From CAUZEO01 sp963578625 (GTDB lineage Bacteria > Verrucomicrobiota > Kiritimatiellia > SLOV01), in contig CAUZEO010000227.1 of NCBI GenBank assembly GCA_963578625.1, positions 1-8,534 on the forward strand: a stretch of 8,534 bases of DNA. Reading direction: 5' to 3'. Positions 1-7,700 of this stretch are shown here, in pieces. Both the position numbers and the translations under genes were made by a program. Within the stretch, counting starts at the first letter, position 1; every line of letters begins with the position of its first letter. The notes under the pieces are model-generated. The model did no database searches, was not told the origin of the DNA, and was given only the letters and a program-made list of their open reading frames with translations.

Positions 1-20
1 GTGCAGTGACCTTGGGCATC

Positions 21-2465
21 TTACTTATTCCTCACCTGTTCTCTTCGCCCTACAGTGAAATCCACCCGGGAGACCTTGCACGCTCCATTGATGTCCACGT
101 CTTCGCCATCCGGGTCCAGGACAATTTCCACCTCCCATACCGTCACCGGGCGTTGCTTGGCCTCCTGGGTGCCCCAATGTTGCACCGGTCTGAGAAGCAT
201 GCGTTTCTTGACACGCGTTGGTTTCTCTCCCAGCTCTTCGACTAACCAGATCTTCTTACCCGCGTCGTTCTCGTTGTGGACGCGGATCGTGAGCGTGCCG
301 TTGCGAGCGGTTAGATCGAACTCGAACAGGTAATGCTGATCTTGCTCCAGGGGCGTACTGCCTCGATAGACGTACTTCTTGAGCCCGCTCAGGGAGTAAG
401 CGCTTACCTCGGGGGGCGAATCGGCGGGAACATGAATGGAGGCATCCGGTGTTTTTCTGAATCGTAACTCGTGATCCACGACCTCAGCGTCGAGTTGGTT
501 GTAGAGGTGATCGTGATAGTAATCGAATCCTATTCGCTTCAGTGGCAGCGGCGCGGCCGTGTGCGGTGAACGATAGATTTTAAATGACTCCGACAAGGAG
601 GCAGGATCGAGATCCTTTCCGGCCAGAAACACCGCTGTGCGATGGGCGCTTTCCATTTCGTAATCGAGTGACCACTCGTAGCGCCCTTCCCAGGTGAGGC
701 TCTGGATCTTTTCCAGGTCCTGGTTACTCCCGGTGAACCATTCAGGGTGCTCCTTCATCGCCTGCAGTTCGGACGCGTTGCGCCGGAACAACTCGTCGGC
801 CCAGCGCGTCAGTTGAATGAAGTCCTGTGGTTGGCTGCCGTCAAAGATGCGCCTCCGCAGGTAATACATGGCATGAAGAGTTTCGGTATGGCGAAAAAAT
901 GTATCCACCATCTTGATTCGCTCACGTTCCGGGCCTGCTTCGGAGAGACGAGCCGCCTCACGGAGATGCTCACGGGCCTTCTTCATAAACGGCTTGGTGA
1001 GTCGACTGAACTGGGCAGTGGAATGGCGAAAGCGCTCGAAATCGCACATCGGAAGAACCACCGCGCGATGCTTGTCGCCGTCCAGAAGGGACCCCCAGTG
1101 CCGGTAAAAGGCAGCCATCGGCGGCCAGGCGTTTCCGAACCCCGCACGGCACCAGCGATCGATGCCGGCCTCCACGTCGAAATCGAGATCCCACAGCAGT
1201 TTGCTCCGGATGTACACCTTGGGACCGTCGAAGGCCCACAATGGGTGCACTTCCGCGTAGAGCCCGGACACACCCAGCTTCCGATGCGTTTTCGCATTCT
1301 TCTTGATCGCGGCCAGGGGGAAGTTCGGGTGCCAGAACCCCAAGCCATAAAGATACTCGTATATGGAAAGATGGGTGGTCTTGCCGACCCAGTCATCCGG
1401 ATCGGCACTGAGCACGACGACATTGTCGGGCAGCACCAGGTCGTCCGGCGGCACGCTGACATCTCCGTAGGAAAGGACGCCGACCTGGTACCCGGGGTAA
1501 ACCTTTTTCACGTTATTGGCCACCGCGGTAACAAATCCGTAATAGGATTGTGGCCACCCGGCCGCCCGGCAGTTCTCGCAGTCGCATTGCAGCCGCGTTC
1601 CGTCGTTGATGCCCAGGGAAAAGGTGAGGTCGCTGCGTGCATCAAAGTACGCAATCGCTTTCTCCGTCGCCACGCTGATGGTTTTCGGATGCGTGTAGCA
1701 GGGATGCCAATGCTCACCGTGTGCGAATTGGACGGAATCCGGGTCAGGGAAGTGGCGTTTCCCGTCCTTGATGGGGAAGATCTCCGGGTGTTTTTCCCGG
1801 GATTCCACCACGGGGAAAATGTTGATCATGTTGTGCGACGCAGCGGCGAGGTGGCGCAGGCGCAGACTCTTAATGTGGTCGTCACTCCAGAAGAACATCC
1901 GAAGCCTATAGTTCAGGCCGCCACCCTTCAGGGGCAGGCCGTAGACATTCCGTCCGTAGATACCGGTATAAATGCGGCTCGTAACGTCCGGCGTCAGGCG
2001 CCGCTTTCCGGACGGGATAACAATTTCGCTGCGGACCGGAACGACTTCGCCGGGCTCTCCGGGGAACAGCCAGAAAACGCCGATCTCATGTTCCAGGAAT
2101 TCCATGACCGCAAATCCTGTCGCGAGGGCCGTGGCCCCGGTGATCCGGATCACGCCAGGAGTGGTCGTGTCGATGTCGATGGCATCGATGTCGGCCAAAG
2201 AAGGTAGCGATTCCGGGGGAATGTCCTGCCATCGCGCCCACTTCGCGGTCACCACGATTTCAACGCTATCACCCTCCCCTTCCAGCGTTGCCTTACCCAG
2301 GCTCTTCAGAAGGTACTTTTTCAGCAGGTGCTCAAGAACAATGTCGGTGTCACCGACCTCTCCCTCCATGGCAATGGAAATATTGCTATCCGGCTTCAGA
2401 ACCGTCTGGGCGGATGCGGAGAACGCCACCGCGATGAGGAGAAAGATAAAAAGCGTGCGCTTCAT
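21..2465 (-). CDS. Secreted DUF4838 domain protein (putative glycoside hydrolase), short paralogue
   Basis: An 814-residue protein. The chosen start gives a classic Sec signal peptide, MKRTLFIFLLIAVAFSASAQ, with predicted cleavage after A19 (A-S-A). The frame is open upstream to 2615, but that would bury the signal and overlap the PHP gene; an ATG at 2507 (14 residues longer, GGAG only 3 bases upstream) is possible. Residues 25-150 resemble the small N-terminal alpha/beta domain found before alpha-glucuronidase-like and other TIM-barrel glycosidases. Residues about 160-600 carry DUF4838 hallmarks: ASHNMINIFPV (209-219), FSLGINDG (282-289), the CxCxxC cluster C294/C296/C299, YGD (333-335), E370, E405 and LLWD. 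Residues about 690-806 form a beta-rich domain ending in VDFT. Strong collinear similarity to the right-hand gene shows the two are paralogues. It probably acts on a glycan outside the cytoplasm; this is inference, since the family is poorly characterised. No strong Shine-Dalgarno precedes it, so it may rely on upstream translation. Confidence 0.9.
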   Translation of the reverse strand: MKRTLFIFLLIAVAFSASAQTVLKPDSNISIAMEGEVGDTDIVLEHLLKKYLLKSLGKATLEGEGDSVEIVVTAKWARWQDIPPESLPSLADIDAIDIDTTTPGVIRITGATALATGFAVMEFLEHEIGVFWLFPGEPGEVVPVRSEIVIPSGKRRLTPDVTSRIYTGIYGRNVYGLPLKGGGLNYRLRMFFWSDDHIKSLRLRHLAAASHNMINIFPVVESREKHPEIFPIKDGKRHFPDPDSVQFAHGEHWHPCYTHPKTISVATEKAIAYFDARSDLTFSLGINDGTRLQCDCENCRAAGWPQSYYGFVTAVANNVKKVYPGYQVGVLSYGDVSVPPDDLVLPDNVVVLSADPDDWVGKTTHLSIYEYLYGLGFWHPNFPLAAIKKNAKTHRKLGVSGLYAEVHPLWAFDGPKVYIRSKLLWDLDFDVEAGIDRWCRAGFGNAWPPMAAFYRHWGSLLDGDKHRAVVLPMCDFERFRHSTAQFSRLTKPFMKKAREHLREAARLSEAGPERERIKMVDTFFRHTETLHAMYYLRRRIFDGSQPQDFIQLTRWADELFRRNASELQAMKEHPEWFTGSNQDLEKIQSLTWEGRYEWSLDYEMESAHRTAVFLAGKDLDPASLSESFKIYRSPHTAAPLPLKRIGFDYYHDHLYNQLDAEVVDHELRFRKTPDASIHVPADSPPEVSAYSLSGLKKYVYRGSTPLEQDQHYLFEFDLTARNGTLTIRVHNENDAGKKIWLVEELGEKPTRVKKRMLLRPVQHWGTQEAKQRPVTVWEVEIVLDPDGEDVDINGACKVSRVDFTVGRREQVRNK

Positions 2466-2520
2466 GCTGAACTCGCTCGACCGTAATCTCGCGGCAGTGG
2501 ATTCCATGTTCTCCGTAGCG
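2464..2520 (-). pseudogene. Remnant of a second BNR/sialidase-like gene, C-terminal tail only
   Basis: Read on the minus strand in the frame of codon 2508-2506, this gap encodes RYGEHGIHCREITVE. The BNR protein of this window ends VFYDHGIYCREITVGQG. The ten codons HGI(H/Y)CREITV (2479-2508 against 3547-3576) match at 25 of 30 bases. Four of the five differences are silent third-position changes (CAT/CAC, GGA/GGC, GAG/GAA, GTC/GTG). That pattern points to divergence while both copies were coding. No stop follows at the place where the BNR protein ends; the frame stays open into the signal-peptide region of the DUF4838 gene, stopping at 2388-2386. No further BNR sequence is seen upstream, where the PHP gene ends. 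A chance match or a short gene-conversion tract are alternatives, but the silent-change pattern argues against both. Confidence 0.5.
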
Positions 2521-2562
2521 TAACGAGTCGGCCGCATTCGCCTGGCTGATGAGGGTACCTTG
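2466..2562 (-). other. Intergenic gap between the PHP and DUF4838 genes
   Basis: This is the only gap of notable length in the window. It holds the BNR-tail remnant described separately and a palindromic GGTACC at 2553-2558. No stable terminator hairpin or clear sigma-70 promoter was found by eye. The minus-strand frame following the PHP stop codon stays open across the whole gap. Confidence 0.6.
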
Positions 2563-3525
2563 TCATGGGTCAATGGGCATTGGGTTCGACCAGGCAAAGC
2601 CTCCGTGGCCATCATCGATTTCGATTCGCAGGTGAGGGTCGATCGCTTTGGGTGCAGTCAGCATGTCTTGATCGATGAGCTGCCGGTTAACCGCCTCGAA
2701 GCTTTTCGAGGAAGCGATCGCTTCCAGCGCGACCGACGCCCGCGTGATGGGGCCGGTCTCATCGGCATCCACATTCCTGGACAGCCAGGGCATTGTTGAA
2801 AACGTTACCCGCCGTGCTTCCGAGCACTCGACCGTCACATGCGTATCACTCCATGAAATGTCATGAATTTGCGGACCCATCGTGCTGTAATAGAATCCGC
2901 CACGCATTGCCTCAATGATGGTTTCCCGGTCGTTCGCTTCCGCTCTCACTTCGATCCATGCCTCGGGAGCTGTCGTCCCAATGGCGTGCCGGTCTTCCGT
3001 GGCCAACCCCCAAACAATTTTCCCGACCGCCATAAGATCGTCGAGATGAATGGTCGCCACCCCGCGGCATCCCCGCCAGACACCTCCCACGTTATACGTC
3101 TCGATCCCGACCAATCCATCCAGGCCCATCATGAGGCTCGAGTAGACGCCGCTCAGGTGTGGGTGAGAAATGTACGGCAGCCCGCCCTGGTCGACGACAT
3201 CATGAATGACATCCTGGGGATGAACGCCTTTGCGCCTGACCTCGTCAATACCCAGGGCAAGGACCTCGGCCCCGAAAGCTTCATCCCAGCAGACACCAAT
3301 CTCCGCTCCAGGATAAACCGGTATGTCAAGATCACGTGCTTCAGTGACATCAGCGACGACATCGTGATCGGTAATGAAAACGAAACTCATGCCGTGGTCC
3401 TGGTACCATTTGCACAGTTCAGTAACACTGTGTCTGCCGTCAGAGGCAACCGTATGGTTGTGGACACTACCTCGATACCAATGCCCGCTCACGGAGAATG
3501 GATTTCCTCTTGTTGGCGATGTCAT
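2563..3525 (-). CDS. PHP domain metallohydrolase (CehA/McbA-like)
   Basis: A 320-residue protein with an apparently complete PHP metal site. Visible ligands are HNH at H22/H24 with D29, the DHD at D53-D55, PGAE at E75, SHPH at H121/H123, and the late DxH pair D178/H180. The later stretch GGFYYSTMGP (209-218) and the closing RIEIDDGHGGFAWSNPMP (300-317) are typical of the CehA/McbA branch, which has a small beta domain after the PHP barrel. Members hydrolyse phosphoester, ester or amide-like bonds with two or three metal ions; the substrate here is unknown. There is no signal peptide, so it is probably cytoplasmic. The start is supported by AGGGGA five bases upstream and lies 9 bases after the BNR gene, implying coupled translation. 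The extended upstream frame of the next gene overlaps its 3' end, but the preferred start there leaves a 97-base gap. Confidence 0.92.
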   Translation of the reverse strand: MTSPTRGNPFSVSGHWYRGSVHNHTVASDGRHSVTELCKWYQDHGMSFVFITDHDVVADVTEARDLDIPVYPGAEIGVCWDEAFGAEVLALGIDEVRRKGVHPQDVIHDVVDQGGLPYISHPHLSGVYSSLMMGLDGLVGIETYNVGGVWRGCRGVATIHLDDLMAVGKIVWGLATEDRHAIGTTAPEAWIEVRAEANDRETIIEAMRGGFYYSTMGPQIHDISWSDTHVTVECSEARRVTFSTMPWLSRNVDADETGPITRASVALEAIASSKSFEAVNRQLIDQDMLTAPKAIDPHLRIEIDDGHGGFAWSNPMPIDP

Positions 3526-3530
3526 TCAGA

Positions 3531-3536
3531 TCCCCT
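3531..3536 (-). promoter_or_regulatory. Ribosome binding site of the PHP gene, overlapping the BNR stop codon
   Basis: On the minus strand the BNR stop TAG runs into GGGA, giving AGGGGA, then five bases (TCTGA) and the ATG at 3525. The site shares two bases with the stop codon. Ribosomes finishing the BNR gene are therefore placed directly on the PHP start, which suggests translational coupling. Confidence 0.7.
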
Positions 3537-4731
3537 ACCCCTGCCCCACCGTAATTTCGCGGCAGTAGATGCCGTGATCATAGAAGACGCGCCGCTCGTC
3601 ATCCCACTTGCGCCGGTCGTAGAAGAGCATGATGCGGTCTTCGGCGACCGGCACAATCCAAGGGTATTTCTGGCTCTGCACGTCGTCCTGCATCACGCCC
3701 ACGAGGGCGTCCCACGTGCGTCCCGTGCCGTCGAAGCTGAAGCCGACGGTCATGCCCGGACGTCCCCACGCCGCGGCGAGGATCCCGTTGGGCATGAGAC
3801 ACAGGGACGGAGCGACACCGGGATAGTTGAAGCAGAGCGGTTCGCCCCACGTGCGCCCCCCGTCGGCGGAGATAACACTCCACAGCAGCATGTAGCTGCC
3901 GTGGCGCATGAGCGCATAGATCTTTCCGTCCGACGTGCAGGAGAGGCTGGTTTCGGTAAATCCTTCCGAATACAGTACACCCACATCAAACGGGAAGTCC
4001 TCTTCCGCTTTTAGAATGGTGGAGGCCGCGCGCCATGTCCCTCCGTCATCTTCCGAGCGCAGGAAGATGGACGAGAACAGGACATCGTCGGTCCCCTCCG
4101 CGGCGACGCCTTCGTCGGGACGAATTCCGACATAGTCGGAAGGGTCGCTTTCCTTGCGGCGCATGTTGCCCTCCATCAAGCAATAGGCGGACATACCCAG
4201 GCCGCCGTCCGGCAGTCGGATGATCGGGCCGAAAATATGCCCCCCGATGATTGCGCCATGCTCTTTCGTGACAAGATCGTAGAACGCCGGCACTTCCGGC
4301 TCGTAGAAAGCGTCTGGATCATCGTTCGCCCTCGGGACATAGGGGGTGGCAAGCACGTTCTCGATGTGGAACCGGGCCAGCTTCCGGCCCAGGAAACTGT
4401 CCCCTGAATTGCGCGTCTCGTTGTAGATGGCGACATATTCGTCCGGCCCGGTCTGCCAGAGATACGAGTCGAAAGCGAGTGCCCGACCGGGGCCGATGAC
4501 ACTCATCGCCTCGCAATGCAAGGGAAGCGGCGGAGTACATGGTTCCCAGGTTTTGCCATTGTCCGCGGACTTGTGCGCACCGCGAGGTGCGAAATAGGCG
4601 TCGCGCCCCACCGAATAACAGACGATCATGTTCCCGTTGTCGAATCGGACCGCCTGCGGGATAATCGTACCGTCGGTGGTGATGAGACGCTCCGGCGACA
4701 TGGTGCAGTTCGCATGACTTTCCTGGATCAT
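3535..4731 (-). CDS. BNR/Asp-box six-bladed propeller protein (sialidase-like superfamily)
   Basis: A 398-residue protein. The start at 4731 is chosen because GGAGG sits eight bases upstream; the frame is open to 4881, but that part overlaps the preceding gene. Four Asp boxes (S-x-D-x-G-x-T-W) are visible: S55-W62, S226-W233, S288-W295 and a variant with one extra residue at S332-W340. These mark blades of the sialidase-type beta propeller. Sialidase-like features include IIPQAVRFDNG with R29, R172 before LPDGG, and E260 with R276 in FTETSLSCTSDGKIYALMR. These could supply part of an arginine triad, but I cannot confirm a full sialidase active site. Many PVC-group proteins annotated 'exo-alpha-sialidase' have unproven specificity, so this may act on another sugar acid or be a lyase-like enzyme. 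There is no signal peptide, so it is probably cytoplasmic and works on imported oligosaccharides. It sits 20 bases after the large DUF4838 gene. Confidence 0.88.
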   Translation of the reverse strand: MIQESHANCTMSPERLITTDGTIIPQAVRFDNGNMIVCYSVGRDAYFAPRGAHKSADNGKTWEPCTPPLPLHCEAMSVIGPGRALAFDSYLWQTGPDEYVAIYNETRNSGDSFLGRKLARFHIENVLATPYVPRANDDPDAFYEPEVPAFYDLVTKEHGAIIGGHIFGPIIRLPDGGLGMSAYCLMEGNMRRKESDPSDYVGIRPDEGVAAEGTDDVLFSSIFLRSEDDGGTWRAASTILKAEEDFPFDVGVLYSEGFTETSLSCTSDGKIYALMRHGSYMLLWSVISADGGRTWGEPLCFNYPGVAPSLCLMPNGILAAAWGRPGMTVGFSFDGTGRTWDALVGVMQDDVQSQKYPWIVPVAEDRIMLFYDRRKWDDERRVFYDHGIYCREITVGQG

Positions 4732-4739
4732 AGGTGATG

Positions 4740-4744
4740 CCTCC
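4740..4744 (-). promoter_or_regulatory. Shine-Dalgarno site of the BNR gene
   Basis: GGAGG on the minus strand lies eight bases before the ATG at 4731. It decides the start: the alternative in-frame ATG at 4744-4746 overlaps the site itself and has no ribosome binding site of its own. It also shows that this lineage uses conventional Shine-Dalgarno initiation at least here. Confidence 0.8.
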
Positions 4745-4751
4745 ATTGTTC

Positions 4752-7700
4752 TTACGGTGCGGTGAAGTCGATGTCCTTGACTGTCAGCGTGCCGCTGATG
4801 CTCGATGTGTCCGATTCGGGCTTCCAGATTACCTGGACATAGAGACCTACGGTCTGAGCCGTGCTCGAAGTGGTTGACCACGTTTCGGTGATCCTGTCGT
4901 AGAATTGGGGCTGGATGACAATGTGTTTGCCGAGGCCGGTGAGGGATGTAGCGCTTTCCTCGTGAAGCTCAAGCAGGTTGTAATAGTTCTCACCATTGCT
5001 GTGAAAGTACGCCTGGATGAAAAGCCTGCCTTCTTTCGCGGTGGCGTCCAGGTTGAGCGACCAGAGACGCGTTGCGGCGGCGTCTATGGTGTCGGTGAAA
5101 TGGATCGCGAACCAGTGCCCCTTGTGGGTATCCACCCATGGCGGCAGGTCGATGGCTTCAAAGGTGGCCGTGGTAGGCGTCGTGCTGAATGTGATCACGT
5201 CGCCGGCCCGGTTGCGGGTCATGGGAACGTATTCCGCGTCCGGATACCACGCATTGGCCGTCTCCAGGACGATGGAGACGGGGGAATTGAGGGCGAACGG
5301 TTCCAGGTAGCGGGTGTATTCGGGTGGAAGGATCAGTCCCCCCAGGGATTCTGCAGTGGCGTTGATCCTATACGCGGCCATGGCCATGGCATCGTCCAGT
5401 TCTCGCAGGATTTTCCAGGACGGGTTCCCTTCCCACTCATAGGAAAGGATTTCGTCGACGCCGAGCTCGCTTCCGGTGAACCATTCCGGGTGGTTGTTCA
5501 TGTCATCCAGGCAGGATTGGCGATCGACCTGGAGTTGCTGTGCGCCGCTGAATGTATCGGTCCAGTCGGTCACGGTACCCATGTCGTGGGCATCGCGCAC
5601 CAGCTCATGCATGGTGAAGCCGATGAGGGAATAATCGAAGAACCGGCGCACCATCTCCAGGCGGGCTTCCTGGTCGCTCGCCGCGGGCACTTGGGCGGCG
5701 GCATCCTGCAGGAAACCCAGCGCCGCGGCGTAGAATGCGGTATCGACGCCCGAGAATTGCATCGAGGAGTCGCGCCACGGGAAGTACGGCCAGTCCCAGG
5801 GCCAGAGCGGGCTCACGCCGTTCTCCACGACGTCCTCCTCCCGCAGCGAGGCCAGCAATTCGTAATACAGGAGCAGGTCGGGGGCGGCGTCGGCTCCGAC
5901 CGCCGCCTCGCAGTACCGCTGCAGGCCCGCCTCGACATCGTAATCCGGGTCCCAGAGAAGGTGATTCTGGATGTAGTGCTTGGGACCGTCGAGCGCCCAC
6001 AGGTGATGGTCCTCGCTGTGGTAGTGGCTGATCCCCTCCCGCGCATAGTATACGCTGTTGCTCTTCATCGCCGCGAGCGGAACGTTGGGTACCCAGAAGC
6101 CCCTCCCGAAGAAGTACTCGTACGTCCCCTGATGGTGGGCATGGTTCTTCCAGCTCTCGTGTTTGTCAACGCCGCCCGTGGCCAGGACGATGACGTTGCT
6201 TTCGAGTTGCAGGCCCGGGTATGGGAGGGAGACGTCGCCATAGGCAAGCACCCCGATCAGGTGCGGAGGGCTGTGCGCCTGGACAGCCTGCGCCACGGCG
6301 TTGACATAGTCGTAATAGGCATTCGGCCATCCCGCCGCCACGCAGTCGGGGCACTGGCACCGGAACAGGCCCCCGTCATTGATCCCCAGCGAGAAGGTGT
6401 GGACATTGTCGTCGGTGAAGGCGGCCAGGGCCTTCTCTATGGTCACCTCCAGGGTCTTCGGCTCGGTGTAGTCGGGATGCCATTCCTGGTGACCAAAATC
6501 GAGGGGATCGAGCGGCGGCACGTAGGTCGACCCGTCGGCGTACTTGGGAAAAACCTCCGGGTAGTTAGCCAGGACTTCCGCCACCGGGAAAATGTTGATC
6601 ATGTTGTGCGATGCATGAATCAGTTGATGCCACCCGGCAACCTTCAACGCGTCATAGGCCGCGAAGAAGTACCGCTCCTCGTTCACAAGGCCGCTGGAGC
6701 CGTAGACGGCATAGGCGGGATCCCCGTGTTCGTAGCCGGTATGGGTCCGGCTAGCCACGGACGGTGAAACGCCGATGCTCATGACCGGAATGCTGAATGT
6801 CTGCGCCGGCGCGTAGCTCATTCCCAAGTCGCCCGGGAACATCCAGGTGATCCCCAGGAAATTCTCCAATAAATGCATCACGCCGAAGCCTGCTCCCATG
6901 GCGGTTTTTCCGCTGATCCGGATCCAATCCTCCGCTTCGTCGGTCGTTACGATCTCGAAGGCGTCGATCTCCGCGATGTCCTGAAGCTCCGAAGACGAGA
7001 GTTCGTACCAGGTGGCGGCGTCGGCCTCGACCACGATGTTGACGGTCTTTCCCGTCCCGGTAAGACTCGATTTTCCGAGGGCGCCCAGAACGTATTTCTC
7101 GATCAAGTCGCGCATGAGCGGCCTGGCCGTGCCGAACGTGTCGGACACCACGATCACGATGTGACTGTCTGCGTCAAGAACCAGCGGGCCCTGGTTGGGC
7201 GGGGGACGGAGGGAAAGCCGATACTGTTTCTGGGTGGAGAACCCTGCGGGATCGAACGCCCGCATGGTATCCCCGTTGCCGATGAGGGTCAGACCGGTAA
7301 ACCCGTAGTTCGTCCCGTCCGTGCTCGCCTCCAGGTCGAACGAGACGCCCGGCGGACTGTTGAATTCGAGAAAGGCGGTGCTGACCATCTCGACGTGGGA
7401 AAAGAGTGGAGGGGGTTCGATGTCGATGAAGGTGAGTTGGAGGGCCGATCCGGCGGGGTTCAGTCCCAGGAACCCCGTTGCCTCCGCGGCCACCGCGCTC
7501 AGGTCGAGTACCAGGTTGGCGGGATCGGCGATCACTGAGGCCGACGTGGTGGTGATGAGATTGTAGGGCACCCCGGATAAAGGCACGAAGCCGCCGTCCA
7601 GGGTGATGGCGATGGTTGCCCCGTCGTTCAGAGTCACCTGGGAGGTCGAGTGCAGCCGGGCGTGGTGGCCCAGCCCGAAGACCAGGGTGCCATTGTTGTA

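Noticed and set aside
747..2207. Plus-strand open frame of 486 codons
   Set aside because: It is antisense to the short DUF4838 gene. Its product shows no family motif, and the minus-strand frame carries clear paralogue conservation.
2538..2562. Possible terminator after the PHP gene
   Set aside because: Only short palindromes such as GGTACC are present, with no stable stem followed by a T run on the minus strand.
2466..2615. Longer N-terminus for the short DUF4838 protein, up to 2615
   Set aside because: It would overlap the PHP gene by 53 bases and put 50 non-conserved residues before a textbook signal peptide.
2863..4014. Plus-strand open frame of 383 codons
   Set aside because: It is antisense to both the PHP and BNR genes and crosses their junction. 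It lacks any recognisable domain and is explained by codon composition.
4732..4881. Longer N-terminus for the BNR protein
   Set aside because: The extra codons mostly overlap the end of the large gene, and the GGAGG site places the start at 4731.
4905..6767. Plus-strand open frame of 620 codons
   Set aside because: It lies wholly opposite the conserved DUF4838 coding region. Its product has no recognisable domain and is rich in G, R and V, as expected from the mirror of GC-rich codons.
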